A stretch of DNA of 64,000 nucleotides from the NCBI RefSeq assembly GCF_964355755.1, contig NC_092674.1, positions 22,468,001 through 22,532,000 on the forward strand, given 5' to 3'. The notes below the pieces were generated by a model that was given only the letters and a program-made list of their open reading frames with translations, made no database searches and had not been told where the DNA came from. Of the stretch, positions 1 through 13,000 are shown piece after piece. Numbering within the stretch: position 1 is the first letter of the stretch; each line of letters starts with the position of its first letter. This DNA comes from Antedon mediterranea (lineage: Eukaryota; Echinodermata; Crinoidea; Comatulida; Antedonidae). The position numbers were made by a program, and so were the translations under genes.

Positions 1-1019
1 CTGTACACACATTCCAGATGCATCTCTACTGCTGTCTGTATCGATTAAAAGCTGATCATCAATAATTATTCCTGTTCGTGATTCACATGGAAGTGTTACT
101 GTAACAACAGTAGTCAAAGAATCTTGGAAAATCAACTGAGAAGGCATAAAAGAAACTTCACCCGAATACTGACTGTGTGGAGGGAAAACCACCATTGCGG
201 CATCATCTTCTTCTCTTTCAATAAACTGTACAACCATTATAGGTTTATCTGAACTAATATAAATAGCATCAGCCTCATCTATTTCTTCAGAGTAGAAACT
301 TCCATCATTTACAGTTACACTTGAGTCTTCAATTTCTACAGTTGTGTTGTCTTCCGTGGCAACTAGAACTAATTTGTAAGGAAGCGGTGAGCTTACTGTG
401 AAGTTCCATCCCCATGTATTAACAGGAGGTAAACTTTCAACAGATATTCTACAATAACCACCTGCAATAGATCTACAATTACCACCACATGTTACAAACA
501 CTGGATTACTTGAAGATAATCTATGTCCAGTTAGGTCTTCATCACTTTGAATACTTAAAGATTCACCTTCCGAAATAGAAAATTCGTTCAACAATTCACC
601 ACGATTAGATATAGTAATTGTTGAATCTTCAGCTGCTGTTACTGTGCACACATGCTCTGGATATGATGCAAGTACATATTCAGTTCCTAGACTATCAACA
701 GGATAGACTAAGAATGATTCTAATGTTAACTCTTGGTTAATTGCTGCATGTAAGATTATGTTGCGATCAGCAGAAACGCGAATTGTATTTCTACAAACTT
801 CTGTACACACAAGAATATCTTGAGGCAAATCAACAACTCGTGTTTCTTTTCCATCGATGTCTATTGATGTATAATATTCATCATTGGAGGTGAACACTGT
901 TACAGTTGTGCTACTAAGACTTGTTCCTGTTATTATAAGCTTTGGTTCTGTCCCGTCAACTTCAAGTTGAGAAGGAAAGGCAAAAATAAACTGCTGTCCA
1001 ATAGTGTCAATTGCGTCAC
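1..1019 (-). CDS. IgGFc-binding N-terminal-type domain exon (continues past window edge)
   Basis: At least 339 codons open to the window edge. It starts after AG at 1021-1020 with [20 protein letters not shown], matching the T-x-G-x-x-F-x-x-AFP start of the IgGFc-binding N-terminal family. Further family-like motifs are [46 protein letters not shown] and [13 protein letters not shown]. In FCGBP this domain is at the N-terminus; here it follows five vWD modules. Human FCGBP binds the Fc of IgG, but invertebrates lack IgG, so only a glycoprotein or particle-binding role can be suggested. Confidence 0.85.
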
Positions 1020-4000
1020 CTACAAGAATATTGATATTGAGCACTTCATAATACCAATACAAACTATATATGTAGTGTACAATTTATTCTGATAAAATGA
1101 TACCTTATATTTATGGATGCATGCAATAGCAAAAACATATAAACAAAGCCTATGTGGTGAAAAGGTGGGATTTCAGAAACCATTTTGGCTGCGATATTGG
1201 ACCAATATGCCTGTTCATTTTCAAATGTTTTGTAAAACCTTAATTCCCAGTACATTTAGATACCCAACGTGGACATACAAACAAACGCTTCTCTTATAGA
1301 TTGAATTCTGTAAATTGACTTTTACATTTTTAATACTGTCTTGATTTTTATACATTTTTGGAAGTTTTTAAAATATATTTTAAAAGAAAGGAGGATATAT
1401 AACTTGTTACCTTGGTCATTAATGATTACATTACAAAGTTCTCTAGCTCTAGCTTCATTTTGTGGATTTTCTTCACATGGGTCATAATTATCATCATTAG
1501 GGTCTTCTAATGAATCACAATCTTCATTAGCAATCCAACTGTTGCCAAATAACGCTGGGCTGTTTACCTGTTGAGTTCAATAAAAAATAATAATAGAACT
1601 TTGATTTAATCTTTAAAACCCATACTTGATTTTCAATATATATCAACATCTTTGTTTTTAAAGGCAATATTCTATATTAATAATAAAGAATATGGATTTA
1701 GTGAATCTCACAATTATGGTATAATTTTGAACGTAAGCCTCACTGTGAGAGGTTTTGTCTAAATGTAAGCCAATACAGTATATAATATTATATGGACATT
1801 CCTTGCTTTACTGGAAAACCGAATTACAAGATGTACTGTTGTGCAGTTCAGCATTTAATTTGATTTATAGTACCAATACAACATTTTCAACGCATAGATT
1901 CATTTTAAGTTTCGGTTTTAATTGAAACTTAAATACAGCACATAATACAGATGCATGACATTCCAAGCCAACATACTTGAAATTGGTTCTAACTACAGAC
2001 ACAACACAAGAACATAACACAACGTAAGTGATTAGACCAATAACAAGTGAATTGACCAATAACAAGTGATGGATTGTTCGAACAGTCGCTTATTATTGGT
2101 CAACTTGCTTGCATTTTGGGTATGGCCTTGTGTTGCCTCTCTAGTGGGATCCAAGTTTGAGTAAGAGGCCTCATGTATTTTCCTTCACCTTACTGTGTGA
2201 ACATTCTTGTTTTGAATGGGTTTTTTTTTGGCAAAAAAGAATAAGAATGTATGGTTCAGTAAACGATCACAATATTATTCTGAAATACATTGAAATTTTA
2301 AGCCTCATAACAAAGTAGTACTTTACCAAAACACCATCACTTGTAGTAAAATCATTATCAGGATCTTCATCATAGTTTCCACACAAGCCACTTGTTTTGT
2401 TAGCATAAGAAGCTGATAGAAGAACTCTCCAATCATATCTACCATTCCAAGAAACCTCAAGGCTAAAGTTTGTTTTCAGAACCTAATAAATGTACATAAT
2501 AAACATTACATTACTTTCTTCTTTAGTTATAGAATACCATGCAATACAGTGCCTATACTGCATGGAATGCTAATACACTTTTCACACTTGCAAAAAATAA
2601 CAACTTGTAACAAGTTGTAACCAGGTTTGCATAGTTTAAAGATAATTTTCTGTAAAATCTTGAGAGAAAAACACACATGAACAATTAGAGGCCTATTTTT
2701 TTGTCCCGAGCTCTTGTTACTGCGCACACGTGTGTATTGACCTGGTATTAAAATGACCAATAACAGTGATCAAATAACGCGCAGAGATTTCTCAAGGTTC
2801 CACGTTTACATTTATGAAAACGTGTAGTAAATTGGGAGATCCAACCGGTTTAAGAAGGGGCGAATTTAGTTATTTAATTTTTAATTATAAACAAGAGTAT
2901 ACCATCAAACAAACAAAACTTCATGTTAGTACTGTGTATCTATAAAAGTATATGTACATATTAGACACAAAACTGATTGTTTTGTGTATCATGTGTCTCT
3001 GAATTCTATCTCATAAACTTACAGCAAATATTAAATCAGGTGTATTAATCAAAGATTTACTTAACAATCCATCAATAAAGATAATTATTGATAAACATTT
3101 TATAGTGAATTTTTCTTTCTATTTAAAGTTTTCTGTATTTTGTAAAATATTGTGTATAATCATGTACAGTATTTTCATCTGTGCCCTTATATTTATTAAA
3201 GTGCATCACATATATGCCCTACTGTATACATTGTACAACATTTTATACCTGTTTTATCATATTGGTTTATATGTGCCTTTTGTATTTAATACATTGTACA
3301 GTATTCTGTACTTCATTCATGTTGTTCGTGTCTCTTTTTTTGTCTTTCTATAAATTTATTAATCTGTATTAATAAACGTAATGTAACATAAATTTATTTT
3401 GGTTCATCTTTTGTGCCAAATACATTTTTACCTTAATCATAACCTTAGATGGTCATGTTTATGATTTGTTTTGTGACGTATCACGTTATTCCCTGAATTC
3501 TATCTGATAAACTCAGCTGGTTGTTTGAATGTTTACAGTATACATAGTATAGTGAATGTTTATGAGTGTGATGGTACAAATAATTTCATGAGGTGAAAAA
3601 TGAAATTGTATTTTACATTCAAACAACCAGCTGAGTTGTCTTTATTAAACAATTCTAAAACATTTCTTAAGTAAAGTTTTAAAATAATACAGCCAGTCAG
3701 GAGACCATCTAAATGTATCATCCATTTTCAGTTCAAAGATACACAATAATGTTTACAATTATTACAACAAAAACACCTGATTTAATAATTGCTTTAAGTT
3801 TATCAGATAGAAAAATTTTGAAACATGACGTGACATACAGTATATACGAACGCTTTAAAGTAAAATAATCATGCCTGTATAGTAGAGCTGCAATATAAAA
3901 AAACACCTTGAACCATTCACAATATTTATCTAAACTGCTGGTTTAGTAGAATCTTTACTGTAAATAATTTTATATCACCAGCTTCTTTCGAAAATTTATC

Positions 4001-7000
4001 TCAACCTTACTCAAACATAGATAGGGTTTATCAGCCGGCTGTTTGTGTGCTTTGCGTTTGTTTAGTTGGTAGATATGGACATAAATGTTTGTTTACAAAA
4101 TGTTTTATTGGTTAAAACGTGACTAAAATAAGGCTTATATAAAGTCACATAAATAGCATTCATTTACCTCCGCCAAGGAGGTATATGTAATCGGTAGCGT
4201 GTGTTTGTTTGTTTGTTTGTTTGTTTGTTAGCAGGATTACTCAAAAAGTAATTACAAGATCTTTACCAAAATGAATAGACAGATAGATATGTGGTCAAGG
4301 ACCATTCCATTAAATTTTGGAACCGTTTGGGACCACAGTCTCAATTCTGGACCACTTTTTAGTATACTTGTTTAGACCTGCTAGTGTTAAAAGATAGGAC
4401 AGAATTTTTCAAAAGCCGGCGAGCAGTCTTAAAGTAACAAGTAAACTGAAATTGCATTTTCTCGAGAACTACTTGTCCAAAAAACTTCATTTTTGAACAA
4501 GAGGCAAGAGTTATAATTTGTGATTTGTAATTTTAAAACATAATTTGATTTAATGTGCACGTTTTTTGATGCGAGTAGTTTAAAAAACCTATTTCTTTTC
4601 AAATTCACTCGTTTGATTTTCGCGTTGCTGTTCTATTGTTAGTCAACTGAAGCTATTGTTAATTGAAAGGCTTGTTACATAACCATTACACCAAACTCGC
4701 ATACACATGCTTGTAATGAAATTAGCCTAAATCACAAACAGCATTAAGACACACACAAATAAATATATATATATATTTTTTACCAGAGAAATTTTATGTA
4801 GGAGAATTTTACAGTAGGCGGAGGTATGCCCTCTCAGAGTGGCTTTCTAGTTCATATTGTTAGGATAATAATTTGATCGAGGTATCAGGGATTCGATCTC
4901 CTAGAAGTCAATAGTACTATTAATTTTTATCCATTCTGCAAGCTGTGTGTGAGTATCTATCTATCTATAATCTACAGGCATAAATACAGCAAGGTAATAT
5001 ACTGAATATTAATTAACTAAATAATGTCAGAATGATAAGTATTAGGAAATCTGTGAGTTAAAAAGCCGACATACATTAATTGAACTCGGACCTTCTGCTT
5101 GAATATTTCATATATCAATAAAAATATAACTTTATAAAAGTCAGCATACCTTAACATTATTCTTGTTCATTTCAATATTATTTGTCTAGGCCTATGCTAA
5201 ATTCTAAACAATTACTATACGATATAATTGTTTTTATTACAATAATTGACATTTGTTTGTTAGTGTCGTTTAATGTTATTGTATTAATGGTACGTGGGCT
5301 GTAATTTAATATTCTGAAAATTGAAATTACCAATGGTGTCCCTTAGTTACATTTCCCGAGGCTCAAGTTTACCTTGGGAATTAATAATAAATTATAAAGG
5401 TGCCAGTAATGTATAGAGCGAAGAGACACCCTTTAGTTCTCATAATTTGCATTATAGTATATAGATAGTTTACTATAAATGTAATAAGTTGTAAATTTAA
5501 GTGGTAAATGATGCCATCTTTCATTAAAAAAATTTTTTTTTTCTTTCCTATAACTAATCAGATATAAGATGACAGCCGTGTTGAACAGAACACAGTTGGG
5601 TTTAGAAAGGACAGAAATATTATTTTTTAAATCGATAAGCATTTTTATGGTATCCTTGATATTCTAATATTTGGGAGTACCCGCTCTTGGACGGGAGTCT
5701 TGGCTAGCAATCATTTCTTACCACATTGTTTCCAATGAGTTGTATATCTAGTCCTGGAGCAGGTGCGTATGGTGGTGTTACACTTACACCATTAACCCTA
5801 ACCTCACGTTCTTGAAGGAAATCAATTTCCTATAATAAAAAAGTAAAAATTAATAATTTGGTTGGTTCAAAGGAATAATGGGAAGTAACACATTTAACAT
5901 TATTCTATTGTAGAAATTGATAAAAAAAAAAACAAGACAACACCTAAACATTGTCATACATCCTCCTCCACTTCAACAATGGTACAGTTCATAATGGGTG
6001 GGTGTTGTCCTGGTGGTCATTGTCTGATTTCCGAAAAAACATATACTGAATACTATATTACTATATTGTTTATCTTTAGAAAGTACTAAATCGATAAGCT
6101 ATACTCACCATGTCATAAATATATATGTAGAGTTCCTTCGTTGTCGCAGCTCTTAGATTCAAAATATATTTTTCATTCTTCTGTTCAATTGTAAATCTAG
6201 GTTCATAAGAAGGCCCATACACATCAATGAGAGTATAAACACATTCTCCCATATAGTTAAAACTACGACCATCAAATGTTGTGTAATGGGGATCTCCCCA
6301 TGCAGAACATACAGCAGAACCTATAATACACAATAATGCATTAAGAACTAGGACATATGAAAATGAAAACTATTTATATTGATCTTAGCATAGAAGTTGA
6401 TTTACATCTCATTGTTATTGAACAAAAAATCAGGTCACCTCCGGCGTAATCTTTTTGATGACCAATGAATTACGTTGACTGCAAGAATAGTGATTTGTAT
6501 GTATTTATGTACTTAATTTAGTACAGTATTGTATTCTTGAAGGATTTCCTAATTTAAATAACAATAGCACGCACAGGTGAACAATAATATACAGCCTGTT
6601 GTTAGCAGTGATGGAGTTTTTAGGTCACCTGAGTTCTTTATCATATTAATATGCATTGTAAAGGAACTACTTTGAATTAATAGGCAGATTTTCCGATTAA
6701 TTTGTTGAGTTATTATGAGAAATAAACGGAAAGACGACTGCGTAATTCATAATCCTTGTTTTAGAACCGAATGACTGTGGTCTCCTATTCGACTAACATA
6801 GCTATGTTACATTGACCGTTCTGAGCACCATATTGGATACATCTGCTTGATGATGATAACATTGATCCTGAATTGGTGTGGCTGACTACATTAAGAATGG
6901 GAATACTGTATATAAATATATGTTATTATCAAATGAAATTAATCAAATATCGGAGGCTTACCACTTTCACAAAGATCACCAGACCATCCCAGGGTACATC

Positions 7001-10000
7001 GACAAACAAAGTCTGCTCCGTCACTATCACATTGTCCATTGTTCATACATGGCATAGAATTACATGGATCAGCTAAAAATTGTAAAATTATTATTTTGTA
7101 CATTACTTCTACATTTTCTCATATTTTGTAAATTAGTTTATATTTTCTGATACTTCATTTTGAAAATGAAAACACATTTCTTGTTACATTACATAATTTA
7201 ATCAAACTGCAGAAAAAAATTAAAAAGGTATTTTTTAGCCTGTACGTCAACAAGACAAATTGTCGTGTAAAAGTGTAGAGTCCTTATTAATCAGGTTAAC
7301 ATTATAACTCACGTTCACAAAATGATCCATCACCAAAAAGCCCTTCGTTACAGACACATGCATAATCACCATCTAGAATACTACATGTTGCATTGGAATG
7401 GCACGGTTCAAAACGACGACAAGACAATTCACCATCATCACAAGTACATGTTTCATTGCAGTTTGAAGTTACAAAGGTACTTTCATCCTGGAAATAAAAT
7501 GTGAATAAATATGGGGAGTTAACATGTAGCGATGCACACAGGTGTGTCAACAACACATACAACTTTCTTCTCCCCTAATGATTTCTTTGTGTCGAGTGCT
7601 GCCACCAACCGGCGCCCGTTCATCTGCACACAACAGGGAAAGGACCGGTACACCAGATAACCCCTATTCCTACAAAAGTGTACACTGGACCCGTATTAGG
7701 TCCTTATCTGAGAATACTTGTTCTATCACCAGGACAATGGTCGAGGAGTGACTTGAACATGTGCTGGTTGTATAGATATATTTTGCAGGTGGCCCTGCTT
7801 TAACTGCTTGGCCACTCTTGGTCAAGCAAACACTATGTTTTGTTCATGTTTTGCAGGGGAACACATCTTTAATATGCGTTATATAAATTGAACTACCTCA
7901 ATGTATGTTCCCCCCATAGTCACATCCTCACAATCTTCAGGATATATTTATATTATATATATTTGTTATTATTATATTATTACATTTATATGTTTATATT
8001 TTTACTATTATATTTATATGTTTATATTAAAGATTTACACATCTTTAATATGCGTTATATAAATTGACCTACCTCAATGTATGTTCCCCCATAGTCACAT
8101 CCTCCACAATCCTCAGCAAGTACACAGTCAGGGCCATCACGGACAAATCCTTCATCGCATTCACAACCCTCTGTGCAGAAGAACCTACACCACCAGGAAT
8201 ATCTTTCTGGATAGGAACATGTTGCAGGGCAGTTTGATGCACACAAAGTGTAGTGAGAGTTCTCTGGACAGTTGGCAGCTTTAAGAAGATTAACAATATT
8301 CATGTTAATGTTAAGAACTCATAGATATACTGTAGTTGCGTTTGGTAAATGTATTCCAAAAAAAATAAAGCATTATACACATGTAATTATCATCTGAGGT
8401 ATTAATAGAAAATAGACATGAAAATAAATGTAAAAATACTTACGACAGAAAGATTCAGAACGCCATAAGTCTAATGGAATTCTCCATATACCCAATAACC
8501 GGGCATAACCTGCTATATCATTACAAAGTACACTTTCATCAGGAAACGTGGCACACGCATCATACACACAACTTTCATATGTGGATTGAGCACTTATTAT
8601 CCTATTTCCAATGGAAAATGGACCTGAAAAAAGTAAGCACACATCATTGAAGAGGTTCATTTTTTCCAGGTTGGGCATACTTGGTACTCCTAACACAAAT
8701 ATAATACAAGAATTAATCATTATTTTAATTTAGCCATTCCCCCTTGTCGTATTAATTGTGGACGATTTAGAATCTCTTTTTCTGGTGCTGTTATTTGGAA
8801 TGATTTACCTTTAGAAGTACGAACAATTACATCTAGATTTGCTTTCTCTAAACAACTTAAAGAAATACTTTTATTTAAGTATATAAAAGAATAATCTATA
8901 ATTTACAATGTTTTATATATTGTTAATCCATCAGATATTATCTATTGAACTGATATGGTTTTGTTTATTAGAGTACAGTACATACAACACTTTATGTTAG
9001 GTTATGTTATTTATTTATTATTAAAAAATATTTTGTTTTGTTTTTGACGTTATCAAATTTTTTATTTTTCTTTAAGTTCTGTTATTTATTTGTTAATTTC
9101 GTAGCTTAAGTTATAGTAGAGGCTATATATGGTTTGACCTTGAAAAAATTCTAATAAAAGGTCTTTTGGTCTTTTTAGCTTTAGGTGTCAATAATTACCA
9201 AAAAATTTTTGCAGCCTTCTAGTTGCTGCGTTAGTGAGATATTGAGGGTCAAAGGTCAGTGACCTTTTTGTGGCATTTGATGGCTCATAACTCCTCAACT
9301 CCTGGGTTTAAAAAGACAAATGTGGTTTCTACATCTATGTGTTAGTGGTCAAACAACAAAATAAAGTTTTTGCCAATTTCGGGTTACTTGTGCCATTGGT
9401 CAGATAGTCGGGTCAAATGTCATTGACCTTTATTCATTAATAACTACTGCTAGTGTAGGACCTGAGTAAGATTTGTATGCATTCAATTTAGGAGAGAATA
9501 TCTCAACTGTTATAGGATAATTTGACCCCAAGGAACAATATGGGATATGTGTCAAATTCGTTATCTGGGGCGAAAATGCCCAAAATCGGGGTCAAGGGTT
9601 AGAAATGTGTGGTTCTTATATCTCGACAACCACTTGTCATACAGATTTGCTTTTGGTGTCAAATTGTTCAGAATATACATATTTATATTCGGTCTAACAC
9701 AACTTTTACCCAAAAAAATGACCGGAAATGCTTTTACTGACCTTTGACCAAAAAACACATTTTCGGGTTAAATTATTATTTAAAATGTCAATGGACACAC
9801 TGTATGGTATCAAATGAAAGCATATACAATATGCTACCCATTGCTACCCAACTTGTATTGAACATTTTTTAATTAGGAATCTAATCTTATGGAAAATGTG
9901 CCTAATTTGATTACTTTTATACAAAAAATGAATATTTAGTAGCGTAATTGTTGTGCTTATTTATATAATGTTAAATAATTTTAAATAAGTGTTTGGAAGA

Positions 10001-13000
10001 ACTATTTGGTATCAAATAAAAGCCCATACAATATTCTATCCATTGCTATCCAACTTGTAATACAAATCTGTAATTATGATGCTACTTTGGTGAAAAATGT
10101 GCATATTTTATTGCTTTTTGACAAAAATGGGTATACATTACCAGATAATTTATTTTGGTTTATTTATGAGATTAAATAATTCAAATATTTGAAAAGACAT
10201 ATTTGGTATCAAAGGAAAGCACATACAATATGCTACCTAACTTGTATTTAATTATGTGATGTTATTTTTGGAAAATATGCATATATTTTATTAAATTTAG
10301 ACAAAAATGAGTATAAATTAATGTAATGAAATATTTGGTATAAAAAAGAAAAGAATTAGTTGTAGTTTATTAAGTTCTTTATTTGGTAGACCAAACAAAA
10401 TGGCATTGCAGTAGTCTAACCGTGATGTTATTAGTGCATGGACAAGTTTAATAAGCGAGGAGTGGGTTAAGGATTTGCGAATTGATCTTATGTTACGAAG
10501 GTGGTAGGTATCAGATTTACTAATGTTGTTGATATGTCTGGACATAATCATTGCTGAGTCAAATACAACTCCGATATATCTAACCTCCAACGATGATGTG
10601 ATTGATGTTTCTAGCAATGGCCAATTTCTTGAAGTGTTTTGAATGAATAAATAAGATTTCTGTTTTACCAGGGTTAAAAAGAGCATGTTTTTAGTTAGCC
10701 AATCCTGAACATCAACAACACACGCTTCGATAACCGACTTCGCCTCATTAAACTCTGCTGAATTAAAGCTGATGTATCATCTGCGTACACATGATATTGG
10801 ACACAATGTCTCTTAATGATATCACTCATGGGCGAGGTGTAAACTAAAAACAATACTGGACCCAGTATTGATCCTTGAGGAACACCGCATTTCAGGTCGA
10901 TAGAGGTGGATTTGACATTACCAATCTGGACCTGCTGCTTCCTAGAAGACAAATATGACTTGAACTAATTTAGAGCAGATCCACAGATACCAATAGACGA
11001 GAGTCTTGCAATAATAATGGAATAGTCCATGGTATCAGAAGCTGCCGACAGGTCGAGGTACACAGAAAAAAGACAATTACCTTTATCCAGAGCTAAAATA
11101 AAGCAACGCATTTCTCAAGGATCTTAGATAAGATAGCGACATTAGAAATAGATCGAAAATTTGCCATGCAAGTATGTGAAGGCGTCTTTAAAATAAGTGT
11201 AACTAGACCCAACTTCAAATCATCAGGAAAGGTCGTACCAGTTGATAAAGTCAATTATGCACATTTTCCATAAAGTTATATTCCTAATTAAAAATGTTTA
11301 ATACAAGTTGGGTAGCAATGGGTAGCATATTGTATATGCTTTCATTTTATACCATACAGTGTGTCCATTGACATTTTATGGAATAATTTAACCCGAAAAT
11401 GTGTTTTTTTTTTGTCATTTTTTGGTCAAAGGTCAGTAAAAGCATTTCCGGTCATTTTTTGGGGTAAAAGTTGTGTTAGACTGAATATAAATATGTATAT
11501 TCTGAACAATTTGACACCAAAAGCAAATCTGTATGACAAGTGGTTGTCGATATAAGAACCACACATTTCTAACCTTTGACCCGATTTTGGGCAGCATGTT
11601 CGCCCCAGATAACGAATTTGGCACATATCCCATATTGTTCCTTGGGGTCTAATTATCCTATAACAGTTGAGATATTCTCTCCTAAATTAAATGCATACAA
11701 ATCTTACCAAGGTCGTAGACTAGCAGTAGTTATTAATGAATAAAGGTCAATGACCTTTGACCCGACTATGTGACCAATGGCACAAGTAACCCGAAATTTG
11801 CAAAAACTTTATTTTGTTGTTTGACCACTAAAACATAGATGTAGGCACAACATTTGTCTTTTTAAACCCAGGAGTTGAGGAGTTATGAGCCATCAAATGC
11901 CACAAAAAGGTCACTGACCTTTGACCCTTAATATCTCACTAACGCAGCAACTAGAAGGCTGCAAAAATTTTTTGGTATTTATTCACACCTAAAGCTACAA
12001 GAAAATACCAAAAGACCTTTTATTAGAATTTTTTCAAGGTTACATAGGATAAATGTCACATATAGCCTGTACTATTAGTTAAGATGTTTTAAAAGATACC
12101 AAGCTTGATTAGCTCCGACTATATCTTGGCTACCTTTTGTATTGATTGTTTGATACAATAAAGAAGAAGAAAATGACAGTACCATTGAGACACCCACTTT
12201 CATGAAACACCCCTCCACTATTAAGAAGACAATAACCAGTGAAACTAATTAGGGAAAATATATGTGTTGAAACTTCAGTCAACCCATATTCTGAGAACAA
12301 TAGTAGAAAATTGATATGTTCAAAAAACACTACCTGTTGAAGACACAAGAATGCTACACATTTCCTTTGCCTTTTCATAAATGTCCATGTCATCACAGGG
12401 ATTCACTGGTTCACCTTCTTCTGGAAATGTTAGACCAGGTGAAAGAACCCAACTATTTCCAAATGCATTGATGTTAGGCTCCTATTAGATAAAAACACAA
12501 AATAATTGAATGACTCTACACTGTAAAAATGCAATTATTACTGAAGTATATTTTACATAATAATAATACTTTTTAATCATCTACTATGTACCCCATTTTT
12601 CCTATTATAATAAATACCTGTGCATTTTATGGTTTTATAATTTGTAGAGAAGTTATATGACGTTATTGAACATGAAATAAATACACTCAATAAATTAATT
12701 TGCATTACCAGTCTGCCTTCAGGATTTCTGTTATCATTATCTGGGTCACCATCAGAGTTGCCACATAAGCCTTCAGTTGTGAACGTTGTTGGGAGAGAGA
12801 TGTCAACATGATCTACTCCATTATAAAAAACTTCCAGTCCAAAACTTGTTTGTACATACTGAAAAAGAAAAATAAACAATAGTAAAAAAAATGGAAATAA
12901 TAATCTTTTCTTTATTCTATGTTTTTAGGCACATATTCAATCACTGTCCTATCAGATAAGTGGTAATCACCCTGACACAAGGGAAGTTTTGAATCAGTTC

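Larger units (their letters stand above)
9119..12070. mobile_element. Large foldback element with arms of about 0.8 kb
   Basis: The left arm (about 9119-9900) is the imperfect reverse complement of the right arm (about 11265-12070). For example, AGACCTTTTATTAGAATTTT near 12015 mirrors the start of the left arm, and both arms carry the mirrored GACCTTTGACC motif. The outer tips are AGGCTATATATGG and CATATAGCCT. It lies in the intron between 12334 and 8623. The interior holds sub-repeats and a LINE reverse-transcriptase fragment; no transposase is visible. Confidence 0.8.

Noticed and set aside
1064-1299. Overlapping small open frames on both strands
   Set aside because: They lie in the 391-bp intron between the C8 and IgGFc exons, have no family resemblance and are in AT-rich non-coding sequence.
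10318-11255. Domesticated reverse transcriptase gene
   Set aside because: Frameshifts and a stop interrupt the RT, and no endonuclease or intact N-terminus is present; a dead LINE fragment.
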